A DNA stretch of 64,000 nucleotides from Methanobacterium subterraneum (GTDB lineage Archaea > Methanobacteriota > Methanobacteria > Methanobacteriales > Methanobacteriaceae), in assembly GCF_002813695.1 (NCBI RefSeq), contig NZ_CP017768.1, forward strand, positions 930,001 through 994,000. Reading direction: 5' to 3'. Positions within the stretch are counted from its first letter, which is position 1. Each line of letters begins with the position of its first letter. The notes below the pieces were generated by a model, which worked only from the letters and a program-made list of their open reading frames with translations, made no database searches and had not been told where the DNA came from. A program made the translations under genes and the position numbers. Below, in pieces: positions 11,038 through 23,605 of this stretch.

Positions 11038-11243
11038 TAAATGTTCACCCCTGAATATTCCATTTTTTCGTAACTATATACTGGTTTCATTTTCATTACA
11101 CTTCTATTTTCCTTTTTAAAACACTTAATCAGCATTAACCCAAGTTCCAATGTTAAAACTCCCCAAATTGAGAAATGAGGTATTTTTTCCAGAATATTGA
11201 TATGGTCCTGGAATATTGTTTCCATTGAAGAATAACCCTTCAC
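11037..11243 (-). CDS. Possible 68-residue membrane protein coupled to kaiC-like gene
   Basis: A short reading frame whose stop overlaps the KaiC-like start (TAATG). It begins at a GTG (11243) or at an internal ATG six codons later (11225). One hydrophobic stretch (FSIWGVLTLELGLML) followed by a basic cluster could be a single membrane helix. No family is recognised. It may be a real translationally coupled gene or just a leader; the good ribosome-binding site of kaiC lies inside it. Confidence 0.35.
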   Translation of the reverse strand: MKGYSSMETIFQDHINILEKIPHFSIWGVLTLELGLMLIKCFKKENRSVMKMKPVYSYEKMEYSGVNI

Positions 11244-11591
11244 ATATCCATAAACTTTAAAAGTTATTTTGTGAGGATTATCACAAATTACAGAGGGAAA
11301 AAAGAATCCCCATTGAAAAAGAGTTAATTAGGATATAAATCCAATTATAAGGGTTCAAATATTCACAAAAAACTGAATATTACTTGAAGAATTATAATAA
11401 AAAAACCATTTCTGAGATATTCATTTAAATCAGGATAATAAATCAGGAATATGGGGAAAATATGGGAAATCGGGAATATGGGGAAAATAGGGAATCATAT
11501 ATGGGGAAAATTAGAAAAAATCAAAATATAATGAGGGAACAGATGTACGAGGGAAAATAATGGAGAGAAGGTAGAAAATCGAAAAAAATTA
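11244..11591. other. Intergenic region with G4A4-type short repeats
   Basis: No gene seen. Between about 11446 and 11516 the phrase GAATATGGGGAAAA recurs in slightly varied form (three to four copies of a GGGGAAAAT-like unit). On the minus strand this lies within the promoter region of the small frame and the KaiC-like gene or after the DHH gene end is approached from the other side; its role is unclear. The gene ending at 11592 and the one starting near 11243 are on the same strand. Confidence 0.45.
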
Positions 11592-13769
<2,178 letters not shown>

Positions 13770-14101
13770 TGAATTAACCTCATAAAAATAGATTTATGGT
13801 ATAAACGGGTTTACGTTAATTTAGAACTTTCTTTTTGATTGGTATTGTTAAATACTGGATTGTATTTAATTTGATGGGGTATTCTTAAATAATATGGATT
13901 ATATTCTAATAATAATTTATTCTTAAATTGTTTATGGTGAATTTAGAAATAATAATCTGATGTTTATTCCTTGCAAATAAATATTCTCTTTATTCCTTTG
14001 TAACTAGTTGTTATGTTTATTCCCTGTAATAATGGTTCGGGTGTGTCCGGATATAATAATTGTGGTTCCAGTTGTGCTATGTTTTTTACTCTAAATATGA
14101 T
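13770..14101. other. AT-rich interval upstream of the DHH gene
   Basis: No gene seen. The part next to 13770 should hold the promoter of the minus-strand DHH gene; the rest is AT-rich with repeated TTTATTCC and TTTATTCTT phrases around 13915-14020. Its other end follows the stop of the minus-strand lipoprotein gene. Confidence 0.4.
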
Positions 14102-14623
<522 letters not shown>

Positions 14624-14831
14624 CTTTTTAAACCTTGAAAATATTTGGAAACCATAGTATTCATCTATAAATCTAATATGTATGGGTTATTACTAGAAAT
14701 ATTTACCTGTAAAGATTGAAATAATCTCATTAAAATATAATTTGAATAGTACTATTTCCTTAATATTAGTTTTGAATTGGAACTATTTAAGTGATATATT
14801 TTTATGAAGGAATATTTCTTCGGGAATACCA

Positions 14832-14866
14832 TTGAAAAAAAGTTAAAAAAAAATGGAATATTCATT
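14832..14866 (-). terminator. Oligo-T terminator after the superoxide reductase gene
   Basis: Read on the minus strand, the bases just after the stop contain a run of nine T and then a run of seven T. Such T-runs end transcription in methanogens. Confidence 0.5.
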
Positions 14867-15244
14867 TTATGATTTCCATAATCCGTGTATGTTACAGTAG
14901 CATCTTGCCTGTAGCCCTTCATCAGATTCTACCGGGAATTCTGCTTCTGGCTGGTCACCGGGGTTTAAAAACTGTATGAAAACATGTTTACCAGTGGTTA
15001 ACTCCACCAGTTCAATGTGGTGGTTTTCTTCCATGGGATGGGCTGCTTCTCCCACTTTTACCCTGACTCCCTCTGTTGTTTTCTCAATTACTGGCCGGTG
15101 CTTCAGGGACCCATCCTTATCCTGCCTTTCTTTTAAAAGTTCCATTGGCACTTCGCAGCAAACCAGGTTCCCCTGGCCCTCACAGAGAATATTCACAATA
15201 TTCCCACAAACATCACACCGATAAACTTGTCCTTTTTCAGTCAT
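14867..15244 (-). CDS. dfx: Desulfoferrodoxin / superoxide reductase
   Basis: A 125-residue enzyme that reduces superoxide to peroxide without making oxygen, used by anaerobes. Centre I (desulforedoxin-like) is CDVCG plus VCCEVP near the N-terminus. Centre II, Fe(His4Cys), is visible as KHRPVIE, the paired His in EENHHIELVE, and CNIHGLW near the C-terminus. Start is ATG 15244 (MTEKGQVYRC), with GAGGGTG as ribosome-binding site; GTG 15250 overlaps that site. Rubrerythrin lies 215 bp upstream on the same strand, and the two make a typical oxidative-stress pair: rubrerythrin removes the peroxide produced here. A hairpin terminator separates them, so they are likely separate transcripts. Confidence 0.95.
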   Translation of the reverse strand: MTEKGQVYRCDVCGNIVNILCEGQGNLVCCEVPMELLKERQDKDGSLKHRPVIEKTTEGVRVKVGEAAHPMEENHHIELVELTTGKHVFIQFLNPGDQPEAEFPVESDEGLQARCYCNIHGLWKS

Positions 15245-15410
15245 TTGCACCCTCTAAATAATTTTTTTTAATGGTAATTATATAGTAATTTTTGAAAAGT
15301 CTGGTCTTTTATTTTGAAAACTTTTGTTTAATGGTTGGTATAAGAAATCTTTTTACTGGATTTGATAATTCAGTAATGATTTGATATTCAGTAAATGAAA
15401 AATATTCCCT

Positions 15411-15448
15411 AAAAAAAATGATGGGTGGGGAGTTCCCCTTACGGAACT
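15411..15448 (-). terminator. Hairpin plus T8 terminator after rubrerythrin
   Basis: AGTTCC (15431-15436), loop CCTTAC, GGAACT (15443-15448) form a 6-bp stem that can be extended by two G:C pairs. On the minus strand it is followed by a run of eight T (15411-15418). It lies 12 bp after the rubrerythrin stop and looks like a bacterial-type intrinsic terminator. Confidence 0.6.
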
Positions 15449-15459
15449 ACCTGGCTATC

Positions 15460-16044
<585 letters not shown>

Positions 16045-16526
16045 ATTAACACCAATATAATATTGTAATTCAAAGTTTATAAATTTTTATTATCTAAACT
16101 GGAGGGCAGTTTAAGTCTTAAATACTTATTTTAATGGTTTAAATGGATTATTATCCTTAAATATTCCATTAAAATCCTCCAGCATTCTATCCGAAAATAT
16201 ATTACCGGAGTAAGTATTTATTTCCACTTTTCAATGGAAATATTCTACTCAGCGTCGCTGTGCACCATACCACCTAGTTTATTCACTCTACCCTCCTACA
16301 AAAAACAACCTAACCACTTATTATCTACCAGTAACATAATAATTGATAGATAATATTACTGAATACTAACACATACCATTCCCTTATTTTGGGAAGTGTA
16401 AAGCTCATCTAAAGTCCTTAGATTAATATTTATCTCATTTAATATCTGCATTTAAGGAATAGATGTTTTTAAAAATATTTAGGATAATAAATCTTTATCT
16501 AGGTATAGTTGGAGGAACTATTTCCC
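16045..16526. other. Divergent promoter region, rubrerythrin and sensor kinase
   Basis: About 480 bp without a gene, between the minus-strand rubrerythrin gene and the plus-strand kinase gene. It should contain both promoters. The main structure is the inverted repeat listed separately (16208-16250). The kinase ribosome-binding site GGAGGAAC is at 16511-16518. Confidence 0.5.
16208..16250. promoter_or_regulatory. Imperfect inverted repeat, possible operator or hairpin
   Basis: Perfect 8-bp arms TATTTCCA (16219-16226) and TGGAAATA (16235-16242) around an 8-base loop, flanked by outer arms GAGTA (16208-16212) and TACTC (16246-16250). It lies 164 bp upstream of the rubrerythrin start. It could be a regulator site or part of a leader RNA; no known consensus is recognised. 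Confidence 0.4.
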
Positions 16527-18887
16527 ATGTCAAACCCGATAAGGGGCGAATTCGAACCCTTAAAACCTGACCAGGTGCCCCTGGAAGATGATAAAGAACA
16601 ACATTCCATTTATCTCAATCGTCTTTCTCATTTTAAAATTTATTCCAGGAGTTGTGCCCTGCTGGTGATAATTTTAGGGATCATATCTGCCATGGGGTGG
16701 TTTTTAAACATACCAGTGCTCAGGGGAGAATTCATGGGCTTCCCCGGGACCAAATTCAACAGTACATTAATCTTCATCATGGCCGGAGTCTGCCTGTATC
16801 TTTTAAACCGTAGGTTTACTTCCAATTTACTCTCCGTAACCCGGATCCTGGCCGCCCTGGTCACTATTCTAGGTGCTTTAACCCTGCTGGAATATGCTAC
16901 TGGTGTTAATATCGGTATGAACCAGTTATTTTCAAGTATTCTGCCTGGTTCGGCTGGTGTGTTGGGTAAAAGTAGATCCTTGGGTGCTCTTAACTTCGTC
17001 TTAGTGGGTATTGCCCTGTTGATGGCCAGTTACAAATATAAACCCCACTTAATGCAGTTTCTGACTTTTATAGTTGGTTTTTTAGGATTACTGGGATTAT
17101 CTTCCTATTTCTATGGAGTGAGTTCCAGTTTCCTTCTGGATTTAATGGTGCAGATGGCTTTTCTCTCATCATTGATTCATATCTTTCTTTCAGTGGGCAT
17201 CCTCTGCCTTTACCCTGACCAAAGTTACATGGGACGGATAACTGCCCAGAACAGTGGGGGGTACATGGCACGGCGTCTTCTACCTGCGGCTCTGGTGGCA
17301 GTGTTCATCCTGGATCTGCTGATAACCCGTGGTCACCAGCTTAAAATGTACAGTGAACATTTCGGGAATGTTTTCGGAATTATGGTCACCCTGGCCTTTT
17401 TAACCGCAACAATTATTTGGACTGCCAATATTCTTAATGGGATGGATCGGGAGCGGCAGAAATCCAATCTTAAACGTCTTGAACTTAAAGAATTCTACGA
17501 GAATCTAGTTGAAGGTATAAATGAAGGCATATGGGTTACTGACCGTGATGATCATCTTTACTTCATGAACCGGGGTATGGAAGAGATTGCAGGGGGTAAA
17601 ACCAGGAATCTGGATGGTTTGAATGTGCTGGAGCTTCCTGATGAATATGTAGATGGTTTGAAGGATTATTATCGGAAGGCCAAAAAAACCATGCAACCGG
17701 TTTATTATGATTCACTATGTGTCAGAAACCCAGAGGGTAAAAGATCATACCAGAGTGGCTGGATCATTCCCCGCTTAAATAATGGTCATTTTAACGGTGC
17801 CATATGTACCGTGATTGATCAGACTGAACGTAAAAAGGCTGAAGATGCACTATTAAAATCTGAAACTTTTTACCGGGCTATTTTTGAGAATACCGGTACT
17901 GCCACCATTATCGTGGGTGTGGACACCATTATCTCCATGGCCAATAAACGTTGCGAGGCCCTCAGTGGTTACCCTGTGGAGGAAATTGAAAATAAATTGA
18001 GTTTTATGGATTTTGTGCATCCTGAAGATCAACAACGAATTTTAGAGTATCATAAGATGCGTAGAAGCGGTGATGTTAATATTCCAGATGAATATGAATT
18101 CCGACTATTGGATAAAGATGGTGAAGAACGGCAGATCATGCTATATGCGTCCATTATACCAAGCACCACCGATAGTGTGGTTTCCCTGCTGGATATAACC
18201 CAACGTAAAACTGCGGAGAATGAGGTTAAAAGATCCCTGAATGAGAAAGAACTCTTACTAAGGGAGATCCACCACCGCGTGAAAAACAACATGCAGATAA
18301 TCAGCAGTCTCCTGAATTTACAGCGCAGTTACATCCATGATGAAGAAGCAGCCAACATTCTCCAGGAGAGCCAGGGAAGGGTGAAGAGCATGGCACTGAT
18401 CCATGAGAAACTGTACCAGACCTCGGATCTGGCCAGGATAAATGTGGAAGAATACATTCAGAGTTTAACCATGAACCTGTTCCACAGTTACACTGTAAAT
18501 CCAGGTATAAAGCTCAGCATGGATGTTAGTGATCTGTACTTCAATATTGACACTGCCGTTCCCCTGGGACTTATAATCAATGAACTAGTATCTAACAGTT
18601 TAAAGTACGCCTTTAAGGATCGGGATGAAGGTGAAATCCGAATATCCCTCCTGGAAACAGCTGAACCAGGCAAGTATCTTTTATTGATTAGGGATGATGG
18701 TACTGGTTTCCCTCATGAACTGGACTTCGCTGAATCCCACAGCCTGGGACTGCAGCTGGTTAACACCCTGGTTAATCAACTTGATGGGGAGATTGAAATG
18801 ATTACCAATGGTGGGACCACCTTCAACATAATAATCCATGAACAGAAGTACAAAGAGCGGGTTAAACCTTCCTCTGATGATAACTAA
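16527..18887 (+). CDS. Membrane sensor histidine kinase (multi-TM, PAS-PAS-HisKA_2-HATPase)
   Basis: A 786-residue sensor kinase. Residues about 35-305 contain eight or nine membrane helices (for example LLVIILGIISAMGWFL, LIFIMAGVCLYLL, MVTLAFLTATIIW) as the input domain. Two PAS domains follow (FYENLVEGINEGIWVTDRD; FYRAIFENTGTATIIVG), then HisKA_2 with EIHHRVKNNMQ and a HATPase_c domain with NELVSNSLKYAF, DDGTGFP and SLGLQLV. I start at ATG 16527 because GGAGG at 16511 lies in front of it; the TTG at 16509 would place the binding site inside the gene. There is no cognate receiver nearby. Paralogous kinase cores lie at 8069 and 20513. Confidence 0.93.
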   Translation: MSNPIRGEFEPLKPDQVPLEDDKEQHSIYLNRLSHFKIYSRSCALLVIILGIISAMGWFLNIPVLRGEFMGFPGTKFNSTLIFIMAGVCLYLLNRRFTSNLLSVTRILAALVTILGALTLLEYATGVNIGMNQLFSSILPGSAGVLGKSRSLGALNFVLVGIALLMASYKYKPHLMQFLTFIVGFLGLLGLSSYFYGVSSSFLLDLMVQMAFLSSLIHIFLSVGILCLYPDQSYMGRITAQNSGGYMARRLLPAALVAVFILDLLITRGHQLKMYSEHFGNVFGIMVTLAFLTATIIWTANILNGMDRERQKSNLKRLELKEFYENLVEGINEGIWVTDRDDHLYFMNRGMEEIAGGKTRNLDGLNVLELPDEYVDGLKDYYRKAKKTMQPVYYDSLCVRNPEGKRSYQSGWIIPRLNNGHFNGAICTVIDQTERKKAEDALLKSETFYRAIFENTGTATIIVGVDTIISMANKRCEALSGYPVEEIENKLSFMDFVHPEDQQRILEYHKMRRSGDVNIPDEYEFRLLDKDGEERQIMLYASIIPSTTDSVVSLLDITQRKTAENEVKRSLNEKELLLREIHHRVKNNMQIISSLLNLQRSYIHDEEAANILQESQGRVKSMALIHEKLYQTSDLARINVEEYIQSLTMNLFHSYTVNPGIKLSMDVSDLYFNIDTAVPLGLIINELVSNSLKYAFKDRDEGEIRISLLETAEPGKYLLLIRDDGTGFPHELDFAESHSLGLQLVNTLVNQLDGEIEMITNGGTTFNIIIHEQKYKERVKPSSDDN

Positions 18888-19245
18888 CCCGTTAAATTAA
18901 AAACCCCTTTTTTAGACTTAAAAATTAACTTTTAATATTAATTAATCCTAAATTTTTTGAAATGATCTATTCATGAAATCATTTAGCCCTTCTTGTTGGT
19001 AAAATCAAATAGAATTACGTTTTTCTAGAATTTATTATAATATCTCGTTATGGTGTATTGATATAACAAAGAATTTTGAGATTAAAGTATATATTTTAAA
19101 ATAAAGGGAAATCTGATAAAGAAATGAAAGCTGATTAGTGATAAAACACCCATTGTAGATGATTATTAACACCCAGTAGTTGATTACAAATATGAAATGT
19201 ATTTGATAATAACTACTCTGGTTACGGAGTTACGGAGTAATAAAA
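18888..19245. other. AT-rich interval, promoter of the next pair
   Basis: No gene seen. CCCCTTTTTTAG at about 18902 fits a terminator for the kinase. Near the end a short duplication GTTACGGAGTTACGGAGT (about 19220-19237) supplies GGAGT as ribosome-binding site for the GTG at 19246. Confidence 0.4.
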
Positions 19246-19710
19246 GTGAAACTGGAAACACCCAGCAAGCGAATTTTAACCGGGCTCATCCTGGTAGTAG
19301 TCCTGGCTGGACTTTGCATCCACTACACCACTGAATACCAGGAACACCTTAAATATCCTTCATACGAGGTTATACTCGCTGATTACCCTGAGGGCGAAGT
19401 GGTTAATGTGGATGGAACAGTGCTCGGCAGGGATAATGGAATGCTGGTTATCCAGGAAAACCAGCAGGGCCAACTGGTTACCATGAAGGTGGAAAGCAAC
19501 ACCCCGGTGGAATTAAAGGATCAGGTGTCGGTGGTGGGAGTTTTAGGGGCAAATAACACCATAATAAATGTGGAAAGGGTGGAAGTGAATGAGAACTGGA
19601 AGTACCTTTTCCTGTTACTGCGTTCACTTCTAGTTTTAATCTTCCTGGGATACCTCTTCCAGCGGTACTGGTCCTTTGACTGGGAAGCTTTCCATTTCAG
19701 GAGGCGGTAG
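19246..19710 (+). CDS. Small membrane-anchored protein with OB-like domain
   Basis: A 154-residue protein with an N-terminal membrane helix (ILTGLILVVVLAGLCI), a roughly 75-residue extracytoplasmic beta-rich part (GEVVNVDGTVLGRDNGMLVIQ, LVTMKVESNTPVELKDQVSVVGVL) that resembles a small OB fold, and a C-terminal membrane helix (YLFLLLRSLLVLIFLGYLF). No named family is recognised. Start is GTG 19246 with GGAGT 9 bases upstream. It is followed after 2 bp by another membrane protein and the two surely form an operon. Confidence 0.75.
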   Translation: MKLETPSKRILTGLILVVVLAGLCIHYTTEYQEHLKYPSYEVILADYPEGEVVNVDGTVLGRDNGMLVIQENQQGQLVTMKVESNTPVELKDQVSVVGVLGANNTIINVERVEVNENWKYLFLLLRSLLVLIFLGYLFQRYWSFDWEAFHFRRR

Positions 19711-19712
19711 GT

Positions 19713-20192
19713 ATGCCTGACTGGATGGTTCACGTGGCAGTGGCCTGGAGTCTATGCCGCATACTCCGCCTCCACTATGGGGAGTTTAACCCGGCTAACA
19801 CCGTCCTGGTTATGGTGGGATCCATCTTCCCAGATGCCATAAAGGTCTCCATTATAGGGGAACTTCTTGGTTTTGATCTGTGGAATTATATCTATGTCTT
19901 CCACCTACCAGTAGGTTCATTCCTCCTGGCAGGGATTACATCCCTCCTTTTCCAGGAGAAAAAGAAGGCTTTCCTCTTTTTATCACTGGGAATAGTTACC
20001 CACTACCTGATGGATTTACTGCTTATACAGGTGGGTTATGGAATGTCCCTTTTCTATCCCCTGAACTGGATGGGATTCACCTTGAACCTGGTCCCCAATG
20101 ACGATTATTATATTACCATCGTGGCCCTGGTAGTGGCACTGGTGATTTACCTGGTTACAAACTGGATTGAATCCAGAAATATCCAAAAATGA
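19713..20192 (+). CDS. Membrane protein, YdjM/DUF457-like predicted hydrolase
   Basis: A 159-residue protein with about four membrane helices. The beginning MPDWMVHVAVAW and the motifs GSIFPDAIK and THYLMDLLL (His and Asp residues at membrane boundaries) resemble the LexA-binding/YdjM-DUF457 group of membrane-bound predicted metal-dependent hydrolases. The gene starts 2 bp after the preceding stop and GGAGGCGG lies at the end of that gene as ribosome-binding site, so translation is coupled. Function unknown. Confidence 0.65.
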   Translation: MPDWMVHVAVAWSLCRILRLHYGEFNPANTVLVMVGSIFPDAIKVSIIGELLGFDLWNYIYVFHLPVGSFLLAGITSLLFQEKKKAFLFLSLGIVTHYLMDLLLIQVGYGMSLFYPLNWMGFTLNLVPNDDYYITIVALVVALVIYLVTNWIESRNIQK

Positions 20193-20512
20193 TAAACCAG
20201 GAAGATAGATAGAACCATTTTAAGGGGTAAATTAACAAATTTTTCCTTTCATTGTGTATCTTAACCTTGAGATCATCTAAATAATTGAAGAAGCTTAGAT
20301 TGAAAACTAAAAAGACTACCCTAGAAACTGGATTATAAATTAAAATAAATAAGAACTTGAATTGTAAACTAAAAGAAATAAAAACAGAATTGTAAACTAA
20401 AAAGACTCCAATTATAACCAGTATGATAACCTCTGCCATTGAACACTAATTGGGCGGGTGTTCTGGGTAAGGATGTTCATGGTAAACATTAATTTATAGA
20501 CTTTTACCGTGT
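20193..20512. repeat. Convergent intergenic region with repeated ATTGTAAACTAAAA units
   Basis: No gene is supported. Three copies of a phrase ATTG(A/T)AAACTAAAA(A)GA occur at about 20299, 20361 and 20389. The region lies between convergent genes and should contain terminators of both. Confidence 0.45.
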
Positions 20513-21997
20513 TTATTCCCCATATTCTTCTTCACTGAAGTTAATGGTGAAAGATGTTCCCCTGGTGGTGTCCAACTCTATTTCCCCGTCTAGTTGGTCG
20601 GTGAGGGTGTTCACCAGGCGCATCCCCAGGGAGTTGGTTCTTTGATAGTCCAGGTCCGATGGAAATCCAATACCAGTATCTGAAACCTGGAAAGTGAAAT
20701 GATCATTGACCTTATGGAATCGGACAGTTACCTCTCCCTTCTCTCCATGAGGGAAGGCGTGTTTAAGACTGTTAGAGACCAGTTCGTTAACAATAAGTCC
20801 CAGAGGTATGCTGGTGTTTATGTCCAGGAGCACTTCTCCCACATCCAGGTTAAGGTCGATGTTATCCTGGGTGATGTAGGTGCGGAATAGTTCACTGGTG
20901 AGCTTGGCTATGTAATCCCCGAAGTTAATGCACTTGAGATCAGTGGACTGGTATAACATGGTATGAATAAGGGCCATGGAACGAGCCCGGTTCTGACTTT
21001 CCCGGAAAACCTCCAGGGCAGCCTTATCCTTGATGTACTTCGATTGCAGGTTAAGAAGACTGCTAATGACCATGAGGTTGTTTTTAACCCGGTGGTGGAT
21101 TTCCTTCAGCAATAATTCTTTTTCGTTAAGTGATTGGAGGAGTTGAGCCTCAGATTCCTTTCTCCGGGTTATATCCCTTAATATGGAAAGGACCATCTTC
21201 TCACCACGGAGGTTGAAAATATGGGCGCTGACTTCCACTGGTATTTCCACACCATCACGGGTGAGGTTCACTGCCTCGAAGGTGTTATTCCCATTCCTGA
21301 TGATCTTTTCCATACGCCTGGGTATTTGCCTTATGGTTTCCTCATTATTAATATCCCGAGGATTCATTCCCAGTAATTCTTCACGGTTGTATCCAAGACG
21401 CTTGCAGGCCACATCATTCACTTCAATAAAGTTATCTGGGCTGCCATCGGGTTTAATGGGGTGGAGGACTATGGCATCGTTGGCATTGTTAAAGACCTCC
21501 CGGAATTTCTCCTCACTTTCCTGGAGTTCCAGTTCCATCTTTTTACTGGTGGTGATGTCCCGGGCTATGCTGGATGCTCCAATGACTTTCCCAGCTGAAT
21601 CTTTGATGGGGGAAACACTGAGGGATACATTCACTATGGATCCGTCCTTCCTACGGCGCAGAGTCTCATAATGGGTCACCCTTTCCCCACTTTTGATCCA
21701 GGCCAGGATCAGGGATATTTCATCGGCATTGTAGGGTGGTATGAGGATGGACACACTGCTACCCACCACCTCACTTTCCGTGTAACCATATATAACCTTT
21801 GCAGCAGGGTTCCAGGTTAGTATGGTCCCGTCCAGGTCTAAACCCACAATGGCATCTTCGGTGTGACCCACTATGGATTTAAGGTAATTTAACTCAGACT
21901 GGGTTTCAGTTAACCTTTCTTTAGTATGGGCTAACTCTTTTCCCATTTCAACTAGTTCCCAGTGAATTTTTTCCTGGTTTAACTCTTGCTCCTTCAT
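20513..21997 (-). CDS. Soluble PAS-PAS histidine kinase (HisKA_2)
   Basis: A 494-residue cytosolic sensor kinase. An N-terminal coiled coil (ELAHTKERLTETQSELNYL) precedes PAS1 (VGHTEDAIVGLDLDG), PAS2 with its PAC segment (FREVFNNANDAIVLHPI), HisKA_2 with EIHHRVKNNLM, and HATPase_c with NELVSNSLKHAF, DTGIGFP and SLGMRLV. No membrane segment, so the signal is cytosolic, for example redox state or a small ligand. No receiver gene is adjacent. It is the third HisKA_2 kinase in the window. Confidence 0.92.
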   Translation of the reverse strand: MKEQELNQEKIHWELVEMGKELAHTKERLTETQSELNYLKSIVGHTEDAIVGLDLDGTILTWNPAAKVIYGYTESEVVGSSVSILIPPYNADEISLILAWIKSGERVTHYETLRRRKDGSIVNVSLSVSPIKDSAGKVIGASSIARDITTSKKMELELQESEEKFREVFNNANDAIVLHPIKPDGSPDNFIEVNDVACKRLGYNREELLGMNPRDINNEETIRQIPRRMEKIIRNGNNTFEAVNLTRDGVEIPVEVSAHIFNLRGEKMVLSILRDITRRKESEAQLLQSLNEKELLLKEIHHRVKNNLMVISSLLNLQSKYIKDKAALEVFRESQNRARSMALIHTMLYQSTDLKCINFGDYIAKLTSELFRTYITQDNIDLNLDVGEVLLDINTSIPLGLIVNELVSNSLKHAFPHGEKGEVTVRFHKVNDHFTFQVSDTGIGFPSDLDYQRTNSLGMRLVNTLTDQLDGEIELDTTRGTSFTINFSEEEYGE

Positions 21998-22560
21998 GAT
22001 AATAACTCGGTATAAATCCAGTATTCTTCTTGAGTTTTGCTACTTTTAAGGTTAAGTTTCATCTTTAACCTCTTTTGTGGTTTTGGTGCAGTCAGGTATT
22101 AATTAACACTTAAAAAAGGTTCAAATAATTATTATCCCCTAGCATGAGATCAAAGTAGATCATTGTTAAAATGTAGATCATTATTAAAAACCTCAGATTT
22201 TTACTATCCCATTTAATATTTAACACTGGGACCTGGGCTGAGTAGCGAATAAATAATACTTAAAAAAAAGCCCTTCATCTCCGGCGAATATATACTTTCT
22301 CATGGGAACCGGAGTTTCTTCCCATGGGAACAGTAGTACTTGCATTTAGGGGAAAATATTAAATAAATATTGGAACCAGAACTGAAACTAGATTAACATT
22401 AAAAATTGGTACTGTGCATGGGAATTACTTAAGGGTTATTTAAGAATATAAAAATACTCCCTGGAAAGTCTTTAAATATACCCCAAGGAATATAAAATGT
22501 TCAGTTATATATTGAATACATTAAACATTAAAAAAAATAGAATTTAAGAGGTTAATTATT
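21998..22560. other. Divergent intergenic region with rfbA promoter
   Basis: No gene seen in about 560 bp. It contains a repeated CATGGGAAC phrase (about 22300 and 22324, the second as palindrome CCCATGGG) and the promoters of the minus-strand kinase and of rfbA. Confidence 0.45.
22471..22480 (+). promoter_or_regulatory. Probable TATA box of rfbA
   Basis: TTTAAATATA lies 81-90 bp before the rfbA start. Transcription would begin about 25 bp downstream, giving a leader of around 55 bases with AGAGGT as ribosome-binding site just before the ATG. Confidence 0.4.
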
Positions 22561-23433
22561 ATGAAAGGAATCATACTAGCTGGAGGTTCCGGCACCCGCC
22601 TTTATCCCATAACAAAAGCAGTTTCCAAACAGTTACTGCCAATCTACGACAAACCCATGATCTACTATCCCCTGTCAGTGCTGATGCTGGCTGGGATAAG
22701 GGAGATACTCATAATATCCACACCACGGGATTTACCATTCTATGAGGATTTACTGGGTGATGGTAGCAAGCTGGGGGTGAGCTTCTCCTACGCAGTACAG
22801 GAAGAACCAAGGGGACTGGCCGAAGCATTCATAGTAGGGGAGGAATTCATTGCAGATGATAACGTGGCCCTGGTACTGGGTGATAACATCTTCCACGGAC
22901 ACCGGTTCAGTGAAATACTCAAAAGAGCCGCCTCCTTAGATGAAGGGGCCATAATCTTTGGTTACTACGTTCGGGACCCTAAAGCATTTGGAGTTGTTGA
23001 ATTTGATGAAGGATGGAACGTCCTATCACTGGAAGAAAAACCAGAACACCCCAAATCCAACTATGCCATACCAGGACTCTACTTCTACGATAATGACGTG
23101 GTTGAGATAGCCAAAAAGGTGAAACCATCCCAACGTGGTGAGTTGGAAATAACCTCAGTCAACGAGGAGTACCTTAAAAGGAAACAGTTAAAAGTGGAAT
23201 TACTGGGGCGAGGTATGGCCTGGCTGGATACCGGAACCCACATAGGACTCCTGGAAGCCAGTAACTACATTGAAGCCCTCCAGAAAAGACAGGGATTCTT
23301 CGTGGCCTGTTTAGAGGAGATTGCCTATAACAACGAATGGATTGATGAGGAAACTGTCCTGGAACTGGCTGAAACCCTTAAAAAAACTGAGTATGGGGAG
23401 TACCTGGTGGAACTGGTTAAGGGTGAGTTTTAG
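22561..23433 (+). CDS. rfbA: Glucose-1-phosphate thymidylyltransferase
   Basis: A 290-residue nucleotidyltransferase that makes dTDP-glucose, the first step toward dTDP-rhamnose and related surface sugars. The signature [11 protein letters not shown] and the [16 protein letters not shown] segment bind nucleotide and sugar phosphate; LGDNIFHG and the EEKP segment are also typical of RmlA. Length is that of the bacterial short form. The other rml genes (rfbB, C, D) are not adjacent. The downstream genes are surface and glycan related, which agrees with a role in cell-surface glycan synthesis. Confidence 0.95.
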   Translation: MKGIILAGGSGTRLYPITKAVSKQLLPIYDKPMIYYPLSVLMLAGIREILIISTPRDLPFYEDLLGDGSKLGVSFSYAVQEEPRGLAEAFIVGEEFIADDNVALVLGDNIFHGHRFSEILKRAASLDEGAIIFGYYVRDPKAFGVVEFDEGWNVLSLEEKPEHPKSNYAIPGLYFYDNDVVEIAKKVKPSQRGELEITSVNEEYLKRKQLKVELLGRGMAWLDTGTHIGLLEASNYIEALQKRQGFFVACLEEIAYNNEWIDEETVLELAETLKKTEYGEYLVELVKGEF

Positions 23434-23499
23434 TTAAAAATAGAATAAGATATTTTCATTGGCCAGATTAATTAGATCTGAAGCTGGATTTTATCTAAT

Positions 23500-23545
23500 C
23501 AATTTCTTTTTTTTGTCCAATTCTTTTTTTTATTACCTTTTTGAA
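23500..23545. terminator. T-rich terminator after rfbA
   Basis: Two T-runs on the plus strand (about 23507-23514 and 23523-23532) follow rfbA and precede the convergent gene ending at 23606. Confidence 0.5.
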
Positions 23546-23605
23546 TGATTTAACCCTAGCATTTTGGAAAATATCAATACCGGCTTTTAGAAAAAATACC
23601 AGCTT

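Noticed and set aside
20155..20439. 94-residue minus-strand frame overlapping the end of the 19713 gene
   Set aside because: It arises from AT-rich repeats, overlaps a real gene and has no start signal.
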